DNA of 32,711 nucleotides from Bacillota bacterium (GCA_021846505.1 JAJZWV010000042.1:1-32711); one strand, 5' to 3'. Positions 1-8,120 are shown, counted from the first letter of the stretch. The notes: generated from the letters alone by a model not told the origin. Program-made: numbers and translations.

Positions 1-1
1 G

Positions 2-127
2 GACATCCGGGCGTGGATCGCGGCGTGGAATGACCATCCCCGGCCCTATGTCTGGGTGAAGACGGCCGACCAAATCCTCGCGGCCCTCGCAAACTATTGC
101 AAGCGAATTAGCAATTCAGGACACTAG
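2..127 (+). CDS. IS630-family transposase, C-terminal fragment (5' end outside window)
   Basis: The window opens inside a reading frame of 41 codons that ends at a TAG at 125-127. The peptide contains WNDHPRPYVWVKTADQIL and ends KRISNSGH. The pattern of a WN..P.P..W.KTAD.IL stretch followed by a C-terminal RIS.SGH is the usual tail of IS630-type DDE transposases. The catalytic DDE residues lie upstream and cannot be seen, so whether the element is intact is unknown. No terminal inverted repeat or target duplication was identified just downstream. The family assignment is by recognition of this tail only. Confidence 0.75.
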   Translation, partial: DIRAWIAAWNDHPRPYVWVKTADQILAALANYCKRISNSGH

Positions 128-2136
128 CACCACCGCTGGCCCCTCCCCCGCCTCCTCTACATACAAGGCCGCGCGGCCCCCGTGAATCGGCACCTCTCTC
201 GTCATGATGGGGCTCCTCTCCGGAAGGCCACCTTCAGCACCACACGAATTATAGCACAGATGTTTCTCTTAGGTGCAACGGCTCCCGCGAGCGGTCGCCT
301 CACCCGCTCATGCCAGCTGGCCTGCCCGAACCGCGCCGCCATCGGCCACCAGTTCCCCCAGCGGCGGCGGCCATACGCCGGGACCCTCGGCGAATCTCCA
401 ACCTAGCGCCTGTGAAGTGGCTGACGTGCTCTCACCATTTTGGGCCTCACGTTCGCCACACTCACGCCCATTGTGTTCCAGCAGAGGTCCTATACAGAAG
501 CCGCTCTCAAGGGCCTGTGGTCGCGTCTCGGTAAGACTGGCTCATCAAACCGGTGGGGAACCTTTCTCGGCTCAATTCGAGGCCCAGGTTCCTGTTTGGC
601 CAATCGGGTCTGCGAGCGAATTCGCGCTCACGAGCGCCAGGGCGTTCAGTGCGGCGGTCAAGCCCGGAATAGGGTGCAGGCCACTGCCACCCGCACCACG
701 TTCGTCAGCACCCAAATCTGGTCCCCCGGCGTGGGCGTGTTCCACTCCGTGGCCAGCATGAGCGGCCCCAAGCGTTCGGCCGCCCAGGCATGGCCGAGCG
801 CCGCCACCGCGGCTGCTGTGCAAGGTTCGGGTCGCGTGCCAGGTTGACCAGGGGCGGCGGAGCCTAGGTAAGGGCTGGCACGGCGGCCAGCGCAGGGGGA
901 ATCAGCATGCCATCCGTCCCTTCCGCGAGTGACCGCCAAGCGCAACTCGCAGGCGGCCAGCGGTCCAAGAAATTGGCCGCGCAGGCCGTCAATGCCGTAG
1001 ACGCAGAGAGACTTGTACCCACCCGTCGCGACGCAAGGTCACGCGGCCACGCGAACATTGCAACAAAAACAAGATCGATCTGGCATCCCGCGTGGCCAGG
1101 CGCGGCCGTGTCGGGGGCGCCACGCGCTCCCACTGCACCCGGCCAGCAGCACCAAGGCTTGCGTCAAGCGCTCCGCTTCAGGCACGGCTCCGGGCTCCAC
1201 GGGAAACGGAGACAGCCCGGAAGTGCCATGGTCTGCACGGCGGCGAGGCGCACCCGACGCCTGACCAATGGCCTGAAGGACCTGAAGCCCGGCCTCCCGT
1301 GCGCGAGCGGGTGTGGACCAGTGCCAGATCTCGCGGGGACAGGGCGGGGCCGGCGGGGTTCCACGGCTGCCAGGCACTCGTCCGGGGTCATGAGAATCCC
1401 CGCACCCATCACTGGAAGGTGCAGCGTCCACTGCGTGTTGCAGCGGCGCGCGAGCCGGTGTTGCCGATGACGGTGTCGAACACCCCCTCTGCAAGAGCCG
1501 CGCGGTCTGCAGCTCGATCGGGTAATCCGTCCAAGCGCCCGGCAGCACATGGCCATCGCGGGCCGCCCACCCGGCGTCGAGCACGGCGAGGCCAATGACG
1601 CGGGCATGGGAGCACTGGGCGTGGAGCGCGTGGAATTTGCCCACCCAGCGGACATCGGCCACGCACCAGGGGTAGCCCGGGTAGCCGCGGGCCGGCCCGC
1701 GAAGCTCCGCTGCGAGCTGCCAGAGGAGATCCTACTGCGCCAAGAGGTCATCGCCTGGCCCTAGATTCCAGCCGGGCCACTGCCCCGGCTGGAATCCCCC
1801 TGTCCGGCCGACGGTGGGCGCGGTGGCCACACCGCGCCAGCCGCTCTGACCACCTAACTGGGCGGCCGGATTCCACCGTGGCTAGGGCAGCCCACCGGCC
1901 AGGTTAGGGTTCCGTGGCGGCTTCGACCGAGTGGCAGGGGATCGTCGTCCGCGCCACCTGGACGGGCCAACCCACACCCCGCGGCCGCAGGCTGCACCGT
2001 CGCCAAATCTGCGCTGCACACTCCGCAGCGGCACCCATTTTTCGTCAATATCAGCCCACAGCGGTCGGGACGTGCTGCCGCTGCCTTTCGGCGGCCCAAT
2101 CCTCGGTTTCATCCCGGGAGTATTCCCTGTGAAGAC
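128..2136. other. About 2 kb without an intact gene; decayed mobile-element-like DNA
   Basis: All six frames are broken into short pieces and none shows a convincing full-length family. Two stretches on the minus strand look like degraded coding sequence. Around 1409-1751 there is a peptide running through VADVRWVGKFHALHAQCSHA with frame changes. Around 1880-2130 there is a stretch containing LWADIDEKWVPLRS, which loosely resembles a DDE transposase acidic motif. Neither can be assigned with confidence. With the IS630 tail at the left edge and the dead toxin-antitoxin locus at the right, the simplest reading is a zone of accumulated insertion-sequence debris. Confidence 0.5.
1764..1796. repeat. 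Perfect 13-bp inverted repeat (hairpin) in the decayed region
   Basis: GATTCCAGCCGGG (1764-1776) is exactly complementary to CCCGGCTGGAATC (1784-1796), with a 7-base loop. No T-run follows on either strand, so a classical intrinsic terminator is not supported. A second, imperfect inverted repeat lies close by: the CCTAAC-containing stretch at 1853-1869 against the GGTTAGG-containing stretch at 1895-1908. These could be ends of decayed insertion sequences. Confidence 0.6.
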
Positions 2137-2335
2137 ATGAAGGGGCGATTTCTCTGCAAGCGTCTGGCGGCGGATCGCCAGCACCTGCATGCCGCCGGGC
2201 TGCGTCCTCGGCAACTTTGGGTGCCCGACACCCGGCGCGCGGGGCTCGCCGACGAGTGCCGGCGGCAATTCCTCGACTTGCGAGACGGTCCGCTGGCGCG
2301 CGAGATCCTTCGCCTTATGCAGGACGTCAGCGATT
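2137..2335 (+). pseudogene. MazE-like (DUF3018-type) antitoxin remnant
   Basis: The first 65 or so codons of this frame give AAGLRPRQLWVPDTRRAG followed by LADECRRQFLDL. This is the hallmark of the short antitoxins annotated as MazE-like or DUF3018, which read GLRP.Q.WVPDTR..GF..ECRRQ. These antitoxins normally run about 65-80 residues and end just before a mazF gene. Here the similarity fades near 2335 and the frame runs on without a stop into sequence resembling the interior of MazF, so the antitoxin 3' end and the toxin 5' end seem to have been lost together. The ATG at 2137 has only a weak ribosome binding site. The product is unlikely to be a working antitoxin. Confidence 0.65.
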
Positions 2336-2369
2336 CGACGCCTCACTCTGCCACTGACCCAGGCATTGC

Positions 2370-2605
2370 GGCACGCCACCGCCTGCACGAGTCGCTCCCC
2401 CCGGCACCCGCGTGTGCGGTGTGCTTGATGACATCGGGGCGTCGGGGTGCGTCGCTGGCCAGCACACCAAGCATCAGACGCCGCACATCATGGCGGACAA
2501 GGTGCTGACCGCGCCGCGCGCAAAGGGAATCCGCCATCGGGCACTTGGAAGACCCCAAGATGGTGGCGGTCAGCCGGCCCCTCCCCCTGTGGGTCGGCTG
2601 GGCCT
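2370..2605 (+). pseudogene. MazF-type endoribonuclease toxin remnant, frameshifted
   Basis: Three pieces in MazF order are visible in alternating frames. In the antitoxin frame, RLHESLPPAPACAVCLMTSG (about 2371-2433) resembles the interior strand and V.LLTS segment. Two bases out of phase, HIMADKVLTAPRAKG (about 2485-2529) matches the conserved S.IMVDKV.TVPR.K segment. Back in the first frame, LEDPKMVAVSRPLPLWVG (2545-2598) matches the typical GRLD...M..V.RAL..FLG C-terminus. At least two compensating frameshifts and a missing N-terminus (about 30 residues) make this a pseudogene. Its 3' end overlaps, antisense, the 3' end of the leftward acetyltransferase ORF. Family recognition is good; the exact breakpoints are estimates. 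Confidence 0.65.
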
Positions 2606-3481
2606 GCTGGGAGGGGCCGGCTCCCTGCGGCCGGCCCACTCGCGGTCCAGCAGGGCGTACACCACTTCGTCCTGCCACTCCCCCTTCACCCACTCGTTTT
2701 CCTGGAGATGCGCTTCGCGCCGCATGCCGAGATGCTCCAGCACCCGCGCCGACGCCGCATTGCGGGCTTCCAGCCGACCCACAATCCGGTGCAGGCCGAC
2801 CGCTCCAAACCCAATGGCCAGCATGAGCTCTGCTCCTTCGGTCGCATACCCACGCCCCTGGAAGTCAGGATGCACAATGAAGCCCACTTCTCCCTGCAGA
2901 TGGGGTCCCTCGAGCCAGTGCAGGGACACATGTCCCACCGGTCGCCCCTCCGGCGTGTCGCACAGCAAAAGCTGCAGCCCATCACCCGGGGCCCGCAGCT
3001 GCGTGCGGCGCCGCCGCGCCGCCATCGACGCGGCGATGTCGGCCGCGGTCTGCACCGGCTCATACAGCCAGCGGACGACTTCCGGCCGCGACAGCAAATC
3101 CAAGAGAAACGCCTCATCGCCGTCCCGAAAGGGCCTCGCCATCAGCCGAGTCGTCTGGATCGGCTCGGTCCAGCAAAAGCCCGCAGACTGATCCATCGCG
3201 CTCCCTTCCGTTTGAGGTGTGGCGGCTGGCGGCAAGCCGTCAGCTCGACGCGCTAGCATCTGGTCCAAGCCGTGGCGCTGCTCATCCAGCCACGCCTCTC
3301 GCAGGGCATCGACCGACGGCGGATTCATCTGGGAAAGAGACAGCAACCGGCGGCGGCGCTTGGCATCCGCCGACAGCCGCCGCTCAAACGTCCCGGTCTG
3401 CCACCAAACGTCCACCGCCCCGGCGATAGCGGCGAGCACCAGCAGCAGCTCCAGCCCGCGCAGCACCAGGGGTGATGGCAC
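2570..3481 (-). CDS. GNAT-family N-acetyltransferase (RimJ/RimL type), possibly with an N-terminal membrane segment
   Basis: The catalytic part starts at an internal ATG (3196) and reads TTRLMARPFRDGDEAFLLDL, then GRPVGHVSLHWLEGP, GEVGFIVHPDFQGRGYATEG (the acetyl-CoA-binding Q.RGYA.E loop) and N.AS.RVLEHLGM. This is the RimJ/RimL layout for acetylating an amine such as a protein N-terminus. The frame stays open upstream to a GTG at 3481 preceded by GGAAGGAGG. The extra 95 residues hold one hydrophobic segment (LVLRGLELLLVLAAIAGAVDVWW) followed by a charged stretch. The inner ATG also has a good site (AAGGGAG), giving a 208-residue protein. Either a membrane-tethered enzyme or two nested starts is possible. 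The last 15 or so residues (proline-, serine- and glycine-rich) read antisense through the mazF relic and a 13-bp hairpin, so the natural C-terminus may have been shorter. Confidence 0.75.
   Translation of the reverse strand: MPSPLVLRGLELLLVLAAIAGAVDVWWQTGTFERRLSADAKRRRRLLSLSQMNPPSVDALREAWLDEQRHGLDQMLARRADGLPPAATPQTEGSAMDQSAGFCWTEPIQTTRLMARPFRDGDEAFLLDLLSRPEVVRWLYEPVQTAADIAASMAARRRRTQLRAPGDGLQLLLCDTPEGRPVGHVSLHWLEGPHLQGEVGFIVHPDFQGRGYATEGAELMLAIGFGAVGLHRIVGRLEARNAASARVLEHLGMRREAHLQENEWVKGEWQDEVVYALLDREWAGRREPAPPSRPSRPTGGGAG
2573..2621 (-). terminator. Perfect 13-bp hairpin at the 3' end of the leftward operon
   Basis: GCCGGCCCCTCCC (2573-2585) pairs exactly with GGGAGGGGCCGGC (2609-2621) across a 23-base loop. 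It sits at the very end of the leftward acetyltransferase ORF, immediately before the stop codon on that strand. No U-tract follows, so it could be a Rho-independent-like stop or just a transcript-stabilising 3' stem. Confidence 0.4.
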
Positions 3482-3522
3482 CGTGACGCCTCCTTCCCCT
3501 TGTGCGGCCGGCGGCCAGCGCT

Positions 3523-4044
3523 CTACGGCTGAAACCGCTGGCGGCACTCCTCCAGCACGCGCAGCGCATCGGCGGCGCTGCGCCACTCGCCCACCATGGT
3601 GGGCAGTCCCTGCAGTTCTTTGTAGGTGGAGAAAAAGTGCACGATCTCTTTGAGCGTGTGGCCCGGCAGGTCTTCCAGCTGATTCACGCCGTCATAGCGC
3701 GGATCATCGGCCGCCACCGCAAACAGCTTATCGTCCACGCCGTGCTCATCTCGCATCTCCAAGAGCCCAATAACGCGCGCCCGCAACTGGCAGCCGGAAA
3801 ACGTCGGCTGAGTAATCATAACGATGACATCCAGCGGATCGCCGTCTTCCGCCAGCGTGTCGGGCACGAAGCCGTAGTCGGCAGGGTAGTGAAACGGGGA
3901 GTACAGGACGCGGTCCAGCCGCATCCGCCCCGTGTGGTGGTCCAACTCGTATTTGTTTTGGCTGCCACTCGGAATCTCAATAACGGCCTCCACGGTGGCG
4001 GACCCTGCGTCCGCCCGCCCGGTTGCATTGGACACACTCTTCAA
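3523..4044 (-). CDS. ppa: Inorganic pyrophosphatase, family I
   Basis: Soluble Mg-dependent pyrophosphatase that hydrolyses PPi to two phosphates and so pulls biosynthetic reactions forward. From the TTG start the protein has 173 residues, the normal bacterial length. IEIPSGSQNKYELDHHTGRM near residues 22-41 and SPFHYPADYGFVPDTL near 49-64 are classic family I segments. The metal-binding signature DGDPLD falls at about 67-72. The TTG at 4044 is chosen because AGGAGG precedes it by 8 bases; the frame is open further upstream but that stretch has no family similarity. It lies downstream of the enoyl-CoA hydratase on the same strand, a sensible place because the acyl-CoA ligase reaction encoded upstream releases PPi. 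Confidence 0.93.
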   Translation of the reverse strand: MKSVSNATGRADAGSATVEAVIEIPSGSQNKYELDHHTGRMRLDRVLYSPFHYPADYGFVPDTLAEDGDPLDVIVMITQPTFSGCQLRARVIGLLEMRDEHGVDDKLFAVAADDPRYDGVNQLEDLPGHTLKEIVHFFSTYKELQGLPTMVGEWRSAADALRVLEECRQRFQP

Positions 4045-4178
4045 TCGGAACACCTCCTGAGATACGCCACCCGTGATCCCACCCACCGGCCGGCTAGGAC
4101 CGCGGCGGCCGTCCCTCTCTGCCTGCTGCATTGTCCCACTTGTCCGCCTGGCTTCCCGGCCTAGGCCGGCGGGCAGGC

Positions 4179-4952
4179 TTATCGCCCTTCAAACTGCGGG
4201 GGGCGCTTGTCCAGAAATGCCCGCATGCCCTCTTTCTGGTCCTCGGTCGCAAACAGCAGCGCAAACAGGCGCCGCTCATGCAAGAGGCCGGTCTCTACCG
4301 TGCTGTCCAGGCTGAACAGGACCGACTCCTTGGCCAGCGCCAGCGCCACCGGCGGGCCTGCCGCCAGCTCGGCCGCCCAGCGGAGCGCCTCCGCCAGGCA
4401 GTGCTCGGCAGCAACGACTCGGTTGACCAGCCCCCACTCGTGCGCCTCGGCCGCCGTGAGATGCCGCCCGGACAGCACGAGGTCCATGGCGCGCACCTTG
4501 CCCACCGTGCGGGTGAGCCGCTGCGTGCCGCCGGCGCCGGGCATGACGCCGATGCGAATTTCCGGCTGGCCAAAGCGGGCGGTTTCCGATGCCACCAGCA
4601 GGTCGCAGCACATGGCCAGCTCCATGCCGCCGCCAAGCGCCCACCCCGATACCGCGCCAATCAGCGGTTTGGAAAATCGGCGAATAGCTTCCCACCGCGT
4701 CAGCTGAGGCGAGGACAGCATGTCGGCCGCCGACTGACCCTGCATTTCGGCAATGTCAGCCCCGGCGGCGAAAGCCCGCTCGCCGCCGGTTAGCACCACG
4801 ACCCGCACGGACTCTTCACGGTCCCAAGCCGACAGCGCCTGCACCAGCGCATCCATCACCTCGCTGTTCAGCGCGTTTAAGACATCCGGCCGGTTGAGGC
4901 GCAGGAGTCCTACCGGGCCTTCTTGAGAGGACAGCACCACCGGCTCGGTCAC
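4179..4952 (-). CDS. Enoyl-CoA hydratase/isomerase family protein
   Basis: Crotonase-fold protein of 257 residues, expected to hydrate or isomerise a 2-enoyl-CoA. It shows AFAAGADIAEM (CoA-binding, oxyanion-hole region), then KPLIGAVSGWALGGGMELAMCCD and ARFGQPEIRIGVMPGAGGTQRL. The last segment carries the E.....G..PG.GGTQRL motif typical of true hydratases (PaaF/EchA type). The GTG start at 4952 overlaps the stop of the upstream EthD-fold gene in a GTGA arrangement, so translation is probably coupled. Gene order with PaaK suggests an aromatic or branched acyl-CoA route, but the rest of a phenylacetate pathway (PaaABCDE, PaaZ) is not in the window, so the substrate is unassigned. Confidence 0.9.
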   Translation of the reverse strand: MTEPVVLSSQEGPVGLLRLNRPDVLNALNSEVMDALVQALSAWDREESVRVVVLTGGERAFAAGADIAEMQGQSAADMLSSPQLTRWEAIRRFSKPLIGAVSGWALGGGMELAMCCDLLVASETARFGQPEIRIGVMPGAGGTQRLTRTVGKVRAMDLVLSGRHLTAAEAHEWGLVNRVVAAEHCLAEALRWAAELAAGPPVALALAKESVLFSLDSTVETGLLHERRLFALLFATEDQKEGMRAFLDKRPPQFEGR

Positions 4953-5257
4953 GACGGCGACACCTCCTCCTGCACCACAATGTCAAACAGCCCGTCGGCA
5001 AAGGCGCGCGCATCGCGGCCGGAGGCGCGGCCCGCCTCGGACGCCAGCGCGGCGTCCAGCTGGGCCCGGTCGGCAAACGTGGCCACCGCCAGGTAGAACC
5101 AGTCGGCCGCACCCGCCAGCGGCGTGACCGGCCCATGCGAAAACGCCACCAATCCCGGGAAGCGCTGCACTAGGGGCGCATGCACCTCGCGGTAGTGTGC
5201 CAGAAACGCCTCGGGGTTGGGAGGGCGTCGGAACCGCACCACCAAATTGACTGCCAT
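4949..5257 (-). CDS. EthD-family dimeric alpha-beta barrel protein
   Basis: A 102-residue protein that begins MAVNLVVRFRRPPNPEAFLAHY and continues with HAPLVQRFPGLVAF. The pattern of F..HY...HAPL....PG is the EthD/muconolactone-isomerase-like dimeric ferredoxin fold. Such small proteins often accompany catabolic gene clusters, and their precise roles are usually unknown. The ATG at 5257 has a GAAAGGTGGG site. The gene sits 19 bp after paaK and overlaps the enoyl-CoA hydratase start by four bases, so the three form a tight operon. No catalytic function is claimed. Confidence 0.82.
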   Translation of the reverse strand: MAVNLVVRFRRPPNPEAFLAHYREVHAPLVQRFPGLVAFSHGPVTPLAGAADWFYLAVATFADRAQLDAALASEAGRASGRDARAFADGLFDIVVQEEVSPS

Positions 5258-5276
5258 CGACTTGCCCACCTTTCTC

Positions 5277-6566
5277 TCAAGGAGCCGCCGGCGACGGCGG
5301 CCGCTGGTCCACCACGCGCACCGCCTTGCCCTCCGCACGCGGCAGCGTGCCCGGGGGCTCCACCACCACCCCGAGGGTCAGGCCCAGCTCCGCGCGAATG
5401 CGTGCCGCCACGCGGCCGGCCAGCTGGGCGTCAACCGGCCCCGGCTGCTGTTCCACGCGCACCGCAGCCACATCCAAGCCGTCTGCGGCCCGGCTCAGCA
5501 CCACCTGCCACTCGGGCGCCAAGGACTGAAACGACAGCAGGATGCGCTCAATCTCGCTGGGAAACACGTTGACGCCGCGCACAATCAGCATATCGTCCAC
5601 ACGCCCGCGCACCCGCGACATGCGGCGGTGCGTGCGGCCGCACCGGCAGGGTTCGCCAATGACGCTTACCAAATCCCCGGTGCGGTATCGCACCAGGGGC
5701 ATCGCCTCTTTCGAGAGGGTGGTCAGCACCAGCTCGCCAACCTCGCCCGGCGCGCACGGCGATCCCGACGCAGGGTCCACCACCTCGGGATAGAAGTGGT
5801 CCTCAAACACATGCAGGCCATGTTGCTCCTCGCGGCATTCAATCGCGACCCCGGGCCCCACAATCTCTGAAAGCCCATAGATGTCCACCGCCGTCACGTG
5901 CAGCCGCTCTTCGATGCGGCTCCGCATCGCCTCGGTCCAGGGCTCTGCGCCCAGGATCGCATAGCGCAGGGAAAGCTGGCTTCGATCCACGCCCATCTCG
6001 TCCATGATCTCGGCCAGCCGGAGCGCAAACGACGGCGTGCACGACAGTCCCTCGGGGCCCAGATCCTGCAACAGCGTCACCTGCCGCCGAGTGGCCCCGC
6101 CCGACGCGGGAATCACGGTCATGCCCAGGCGCTCCGCGCCTTGGTGCAATCCCAGGCCACCCGTAAACAGGCCATAGCCGTACGCGTTGTGCAGCCGGTG
6201 GCCGGGCTCCGCCCCGGCCGCGGCCAGCGCGCGCGCCACTACGTCGGCCCACACGGCCAAGTCTTGATCCGTGTACGCCACCACCGTGGGCTTGCCCCGC
6301 GTGCCCGAGGACGCATGCAGGCGCCGCACCTCCTCTCGCGGCACCGCGACCATCCCAAACGGATAAGCGTCCCGCAGCTGCGCCTTGGTGGTGAACGGCA
6401 GGTCGGCGAGCGCGGCCCGCGGGCTGTCCAGCTGGGCCGCGGACATCGGCCCCCAGGCCTGGTAAAACGGGGACGCGGGCAGGCGCTCAAACAAGTGCCG
6501 CAGGCGATTGTCCTGCAGGCGGTCTAAATCGGCCCGGGGCATGCACTCCCACTCCGGCTGAAACAT
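5277..6566 (-). CDS. paaK: Phenylacetate-CoA ligase (PaaK-type, AMP-forming)
   Basis: Adenylate-forming ligase of about 429 residues that activates phenylacetate or a related arylacetate to its CoA thioester using ATP, releasing AMP and PPi. The N-terminus (PFTTKAQLRDAYPFG) and the Ser/Thr/Gly-rich P-loop equivalent LHASSGTRGKPTVVAYT are typical. IYGLSEIVGPGVAIEC is the A5 motif, and VRYRTGDLVSVI followed by GRVDDMLIVRGVNVFPSEIE are the hinge and PaaK motifs. The ATG at 6566 has GAGGAGG seven bases away; a GTG three bases upstream is possible. It is the first gene of a leftward operon with the EthD-fold protein and enoyl-CoA hydratase, and a pyrophosphatase follows. Confidence 0.92.
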   Translation of the reverse strand: MFQPEWECMPRADLDRLQDNRLRHLFERLPASPFYQAWGPMSAAQLDSPRAALADLPFTTKAQLRDAYPFGMVAVPREEVRRLHASSGTRGKPTVVAYTDQDLAVWADVVARALAAAGAEPGHRLHNAYGYGLFTGGLGLHQGAERLGMTVIPASGGATRRQVTLLQDLGPEGLSCTPSFALRLAEIMDEMGVDRSQLSLRYAILGAEPWTEAMRSRIEERLHVTAVDIYGLSEIVGPGVAIECREEQHGLHVFEDHFYPEVVDPASGSPCAPGEVGELVLTTLSKEAMPLVRYRTGDLVSVIGEPCRCGRTHRRMSRVRGRVDDMLIVRGVNVFPSEIERILLSFQSLAPEWQVVLSRAADGLDVAAVRVEQQPGPVDAQLAGRVAARIRAELGLTLGVVVEPPGTLPRAEGKAVRVVDQRPPSPAAP

Positions 6567-6696
6567 CACAGCGCCTCCTCATCGCGATCGGGCGGCAGCT
6601 GGCGCAGCTGCCAGCCGGCCCCTTACCCGCTATCTTAACCCCTCGTGGACTCCTTGGGTTGTTCGGACTGGCCCAAAAGGCACCCGAGACGGCGCA

Positions 6697-7956
6697 TCAG
6701 CCGCTGAGCCCCGGCACCCGCCCCGCACGCACCAGTGCTGCCAGCGCATCCGCCAGCTCCACCACGGCCCGGCGCTCTTGCGCCATGGTATTGTGGGGAC
6801 CGCCAATTTCCACCTGCACGTCGGCCGGCAGCAGCTGCTGGTTGTAGCGGTACGGCACGGTCTCCACCCCCGGACGGCGCAGGATGCCGGGTGCCAGCTG
6901 GTCCAGCTCGCGGGACAGCGCCAAGGCAAACGCCAAGTTTTCATGCCAGTGCGGGTTGGGCAGCAGCTGACTGGTGCCCACGATGAGCACAATGCGCGCG
7001 GTCGGCAGCCCCCCCACGCCGGAGGTTGTGGCCGACCCGGCCGCCTGGCCCCGATGCACATCCAGCAGCACCCTGATAGATGGCCACCAGCGCATGAGGT
7101 TTTTGGCCGTCGCGAGCGCCAAGTTGTAGCTGGCCAGGATGCCGCGCTGCATGTTGTCGACCCGGCTCTGCACCACGGGCACTCCCCGGAGAGACAAATC
7201 CTGGGCCAGCCACCACCCCACTTGCACCACCGTGTGAGGCCAGTCCGTCGAATAGGCGACGGCCGTGCCAGTCGGCAGGCTGGGGAGAAAGGCCTCATGG
7301 GAGTGCGACTGGTAGATGCCCACCAGGGGCTTAGCGCCCAGCTGGGCCCACACTCGGCCGTGGTCCCCGGGCAGGCGGGGCGCCGTCTCGAGAAGCTCCC
7401 GTGGCAGCCGCGCCGGTGGGCCGCCGGACACGTGCAGCAGCGTCACCGACGGAATCGCTGCAGCCAGCAGCCGGTTCAAATTGGTGAGCGGCGTGCCGGT
7501 GAGGGCGCCCACCGCATCTGCCGCCAGTCCCCGCCAGTGCACCGGCCACGGAGCGGGCAGCTGCCCGCGCGCCCACGATAGCAGTGGCAGACCGGCGTCG
7601 AACCAGTCCTGGCCCGTCTGGCGCCCCACCCGGAGGCCGCCGAGCCACCGCGCCCATCCGGTGGGAGCGGAGGAGGCCACCGGAGCCAGCGCGGGCAGCA
7701 CCCGCGGCGCGGGCGGCGCGCCGCTGGCCATCAGCACCCCCACGGCGAGGAGGGTGACCAGGCCGTAGCTGGACAGGGCGGACCACGGCGTCTCGCGGCT
7801 GGCCGATGGCGGCGCAGCCGGACCCGGCGGGCGCCCAGGCGCGGGAGGTGAAGCCGGCGGCGGGGCCGGGACCGCTCTCGGGGGAGCCGCTCGCGCTCCC
7901 CACGGCACACGCCGCCACCGGGATGGGGGCCAGGCAAAGCGGGGGCGGTGGCGCAT
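6697..7956 (-). CDS. spoIIP: Stage II sporulation protein P (SpoIIP), peptidoglycan amidase/endopeptidase
   Basis: SpoIIP works with SpoIID and SpoIIM at the engulfing membrane and cleaves peptidoglycan as the mother cell swallows the forespore. This 419-residue protein has a long Pro/Ala/Arg-rich cytoplasmic N-terminus, one membrane segment near residues 59-80, and a C-terminal catalytic domain. Visible motifs are IYQSHSHEAF near 214-223 (the usual metal-ligand motif is H[TS]H..E), VVQSRVDNMQ with ILASYNLAL near 261-281, and LLDVHRGQ near 297-304, where most family members have D.HRD. The C-terminus (VQVEIGGPHNTMAQE) fits the conserved end. The ATG has AAGGAGGG seven bases away. It is convergent in neither direction: paaK follows on the same strand and a DUF2325 gene diverges upstream. 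Confidence 0.88.
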   Translation of the reverse strand: MRHRPRFAWPPSRWRRVPWGARAAPPRAVPAPPPASPPAPGRPPGPAAPPSASRETPWSALSSYGLVTLLAVGVLMASGAPPAPRVLPALAPVASSAPTGWARWLGGLRVGRQTGQDWFDAGLPLLSWARGQLPAPWPVHWRGLAADAVGALTGTPLTNLNRLLAAAIPSVTLLHVSGGPPARLPRELLETAPRLPGDHGRVWAQLGAKPLVGIYQSHSHEAFLPSLPTGTAVAYSTDWPHTVVQVGWWLAQDLSLRGVPVVQSRVDNMQRGILASYNLALATAKNLMRWWPSIRVLLDVHRGQAAGSATTSGVGGLPTARIVLIVGTSQLLPNPHWHENLAFALALSRELDQLAPGILRRPGVETVPYRYNQQLLPADVQVEIGGPHNTMAQERRAVVELADALAALVRAGRVPGLSG

Positions 7957-8092
7957 CGCTTGTCCCTCCTTGGGCAGCTCTCTGGGTGCTGCAGCCTGGC
8001 CGCGGCTGCCGAAACACGGTATGCCGAGCGCCTGCCCGGCATGCCCCGGCAGTGCGCCCGAATCGCGTCGAAATTTTGGGTACGGTAGTGAG

Positions 8093-8120
8093 TTGTGGAA
8101 TTACCCGGACACTCTACAAT
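8093..8120 (+). promoter_or_regulatory. Probable sigma-A promoter of the DUF2325 gene
   Basis: TTGTGG (8093-8098) and TACAAT (8115-8120) are separated by 16 bases. The expected start of transcription is near 8127, giving a leader of about 30 bases to the ATG at 8157. It lies in the spoIIP/DUF2325 divergent spacer. Confidence 0.5.

Noticed and set aside
2412-3191. A 259-codon plus-strand frame opposite the acetyltransferase
   Set aside because: Only its first 45 codons carry meaningful MazF similarity; the rest is antisense to the GNAT gene. It is treated as part of the mazF relic.
6594-6612. GGCAGCT/AGCTGCC inverted repeat between paaK and spoIIP as the spoIIP terminator
   Set aside because: It has 7-bp arms and a 5-base loop, with no T-run, and lies 85 bases beyond the stop near the paaK start; such short repeats are frequent in this GC-rich sequence.
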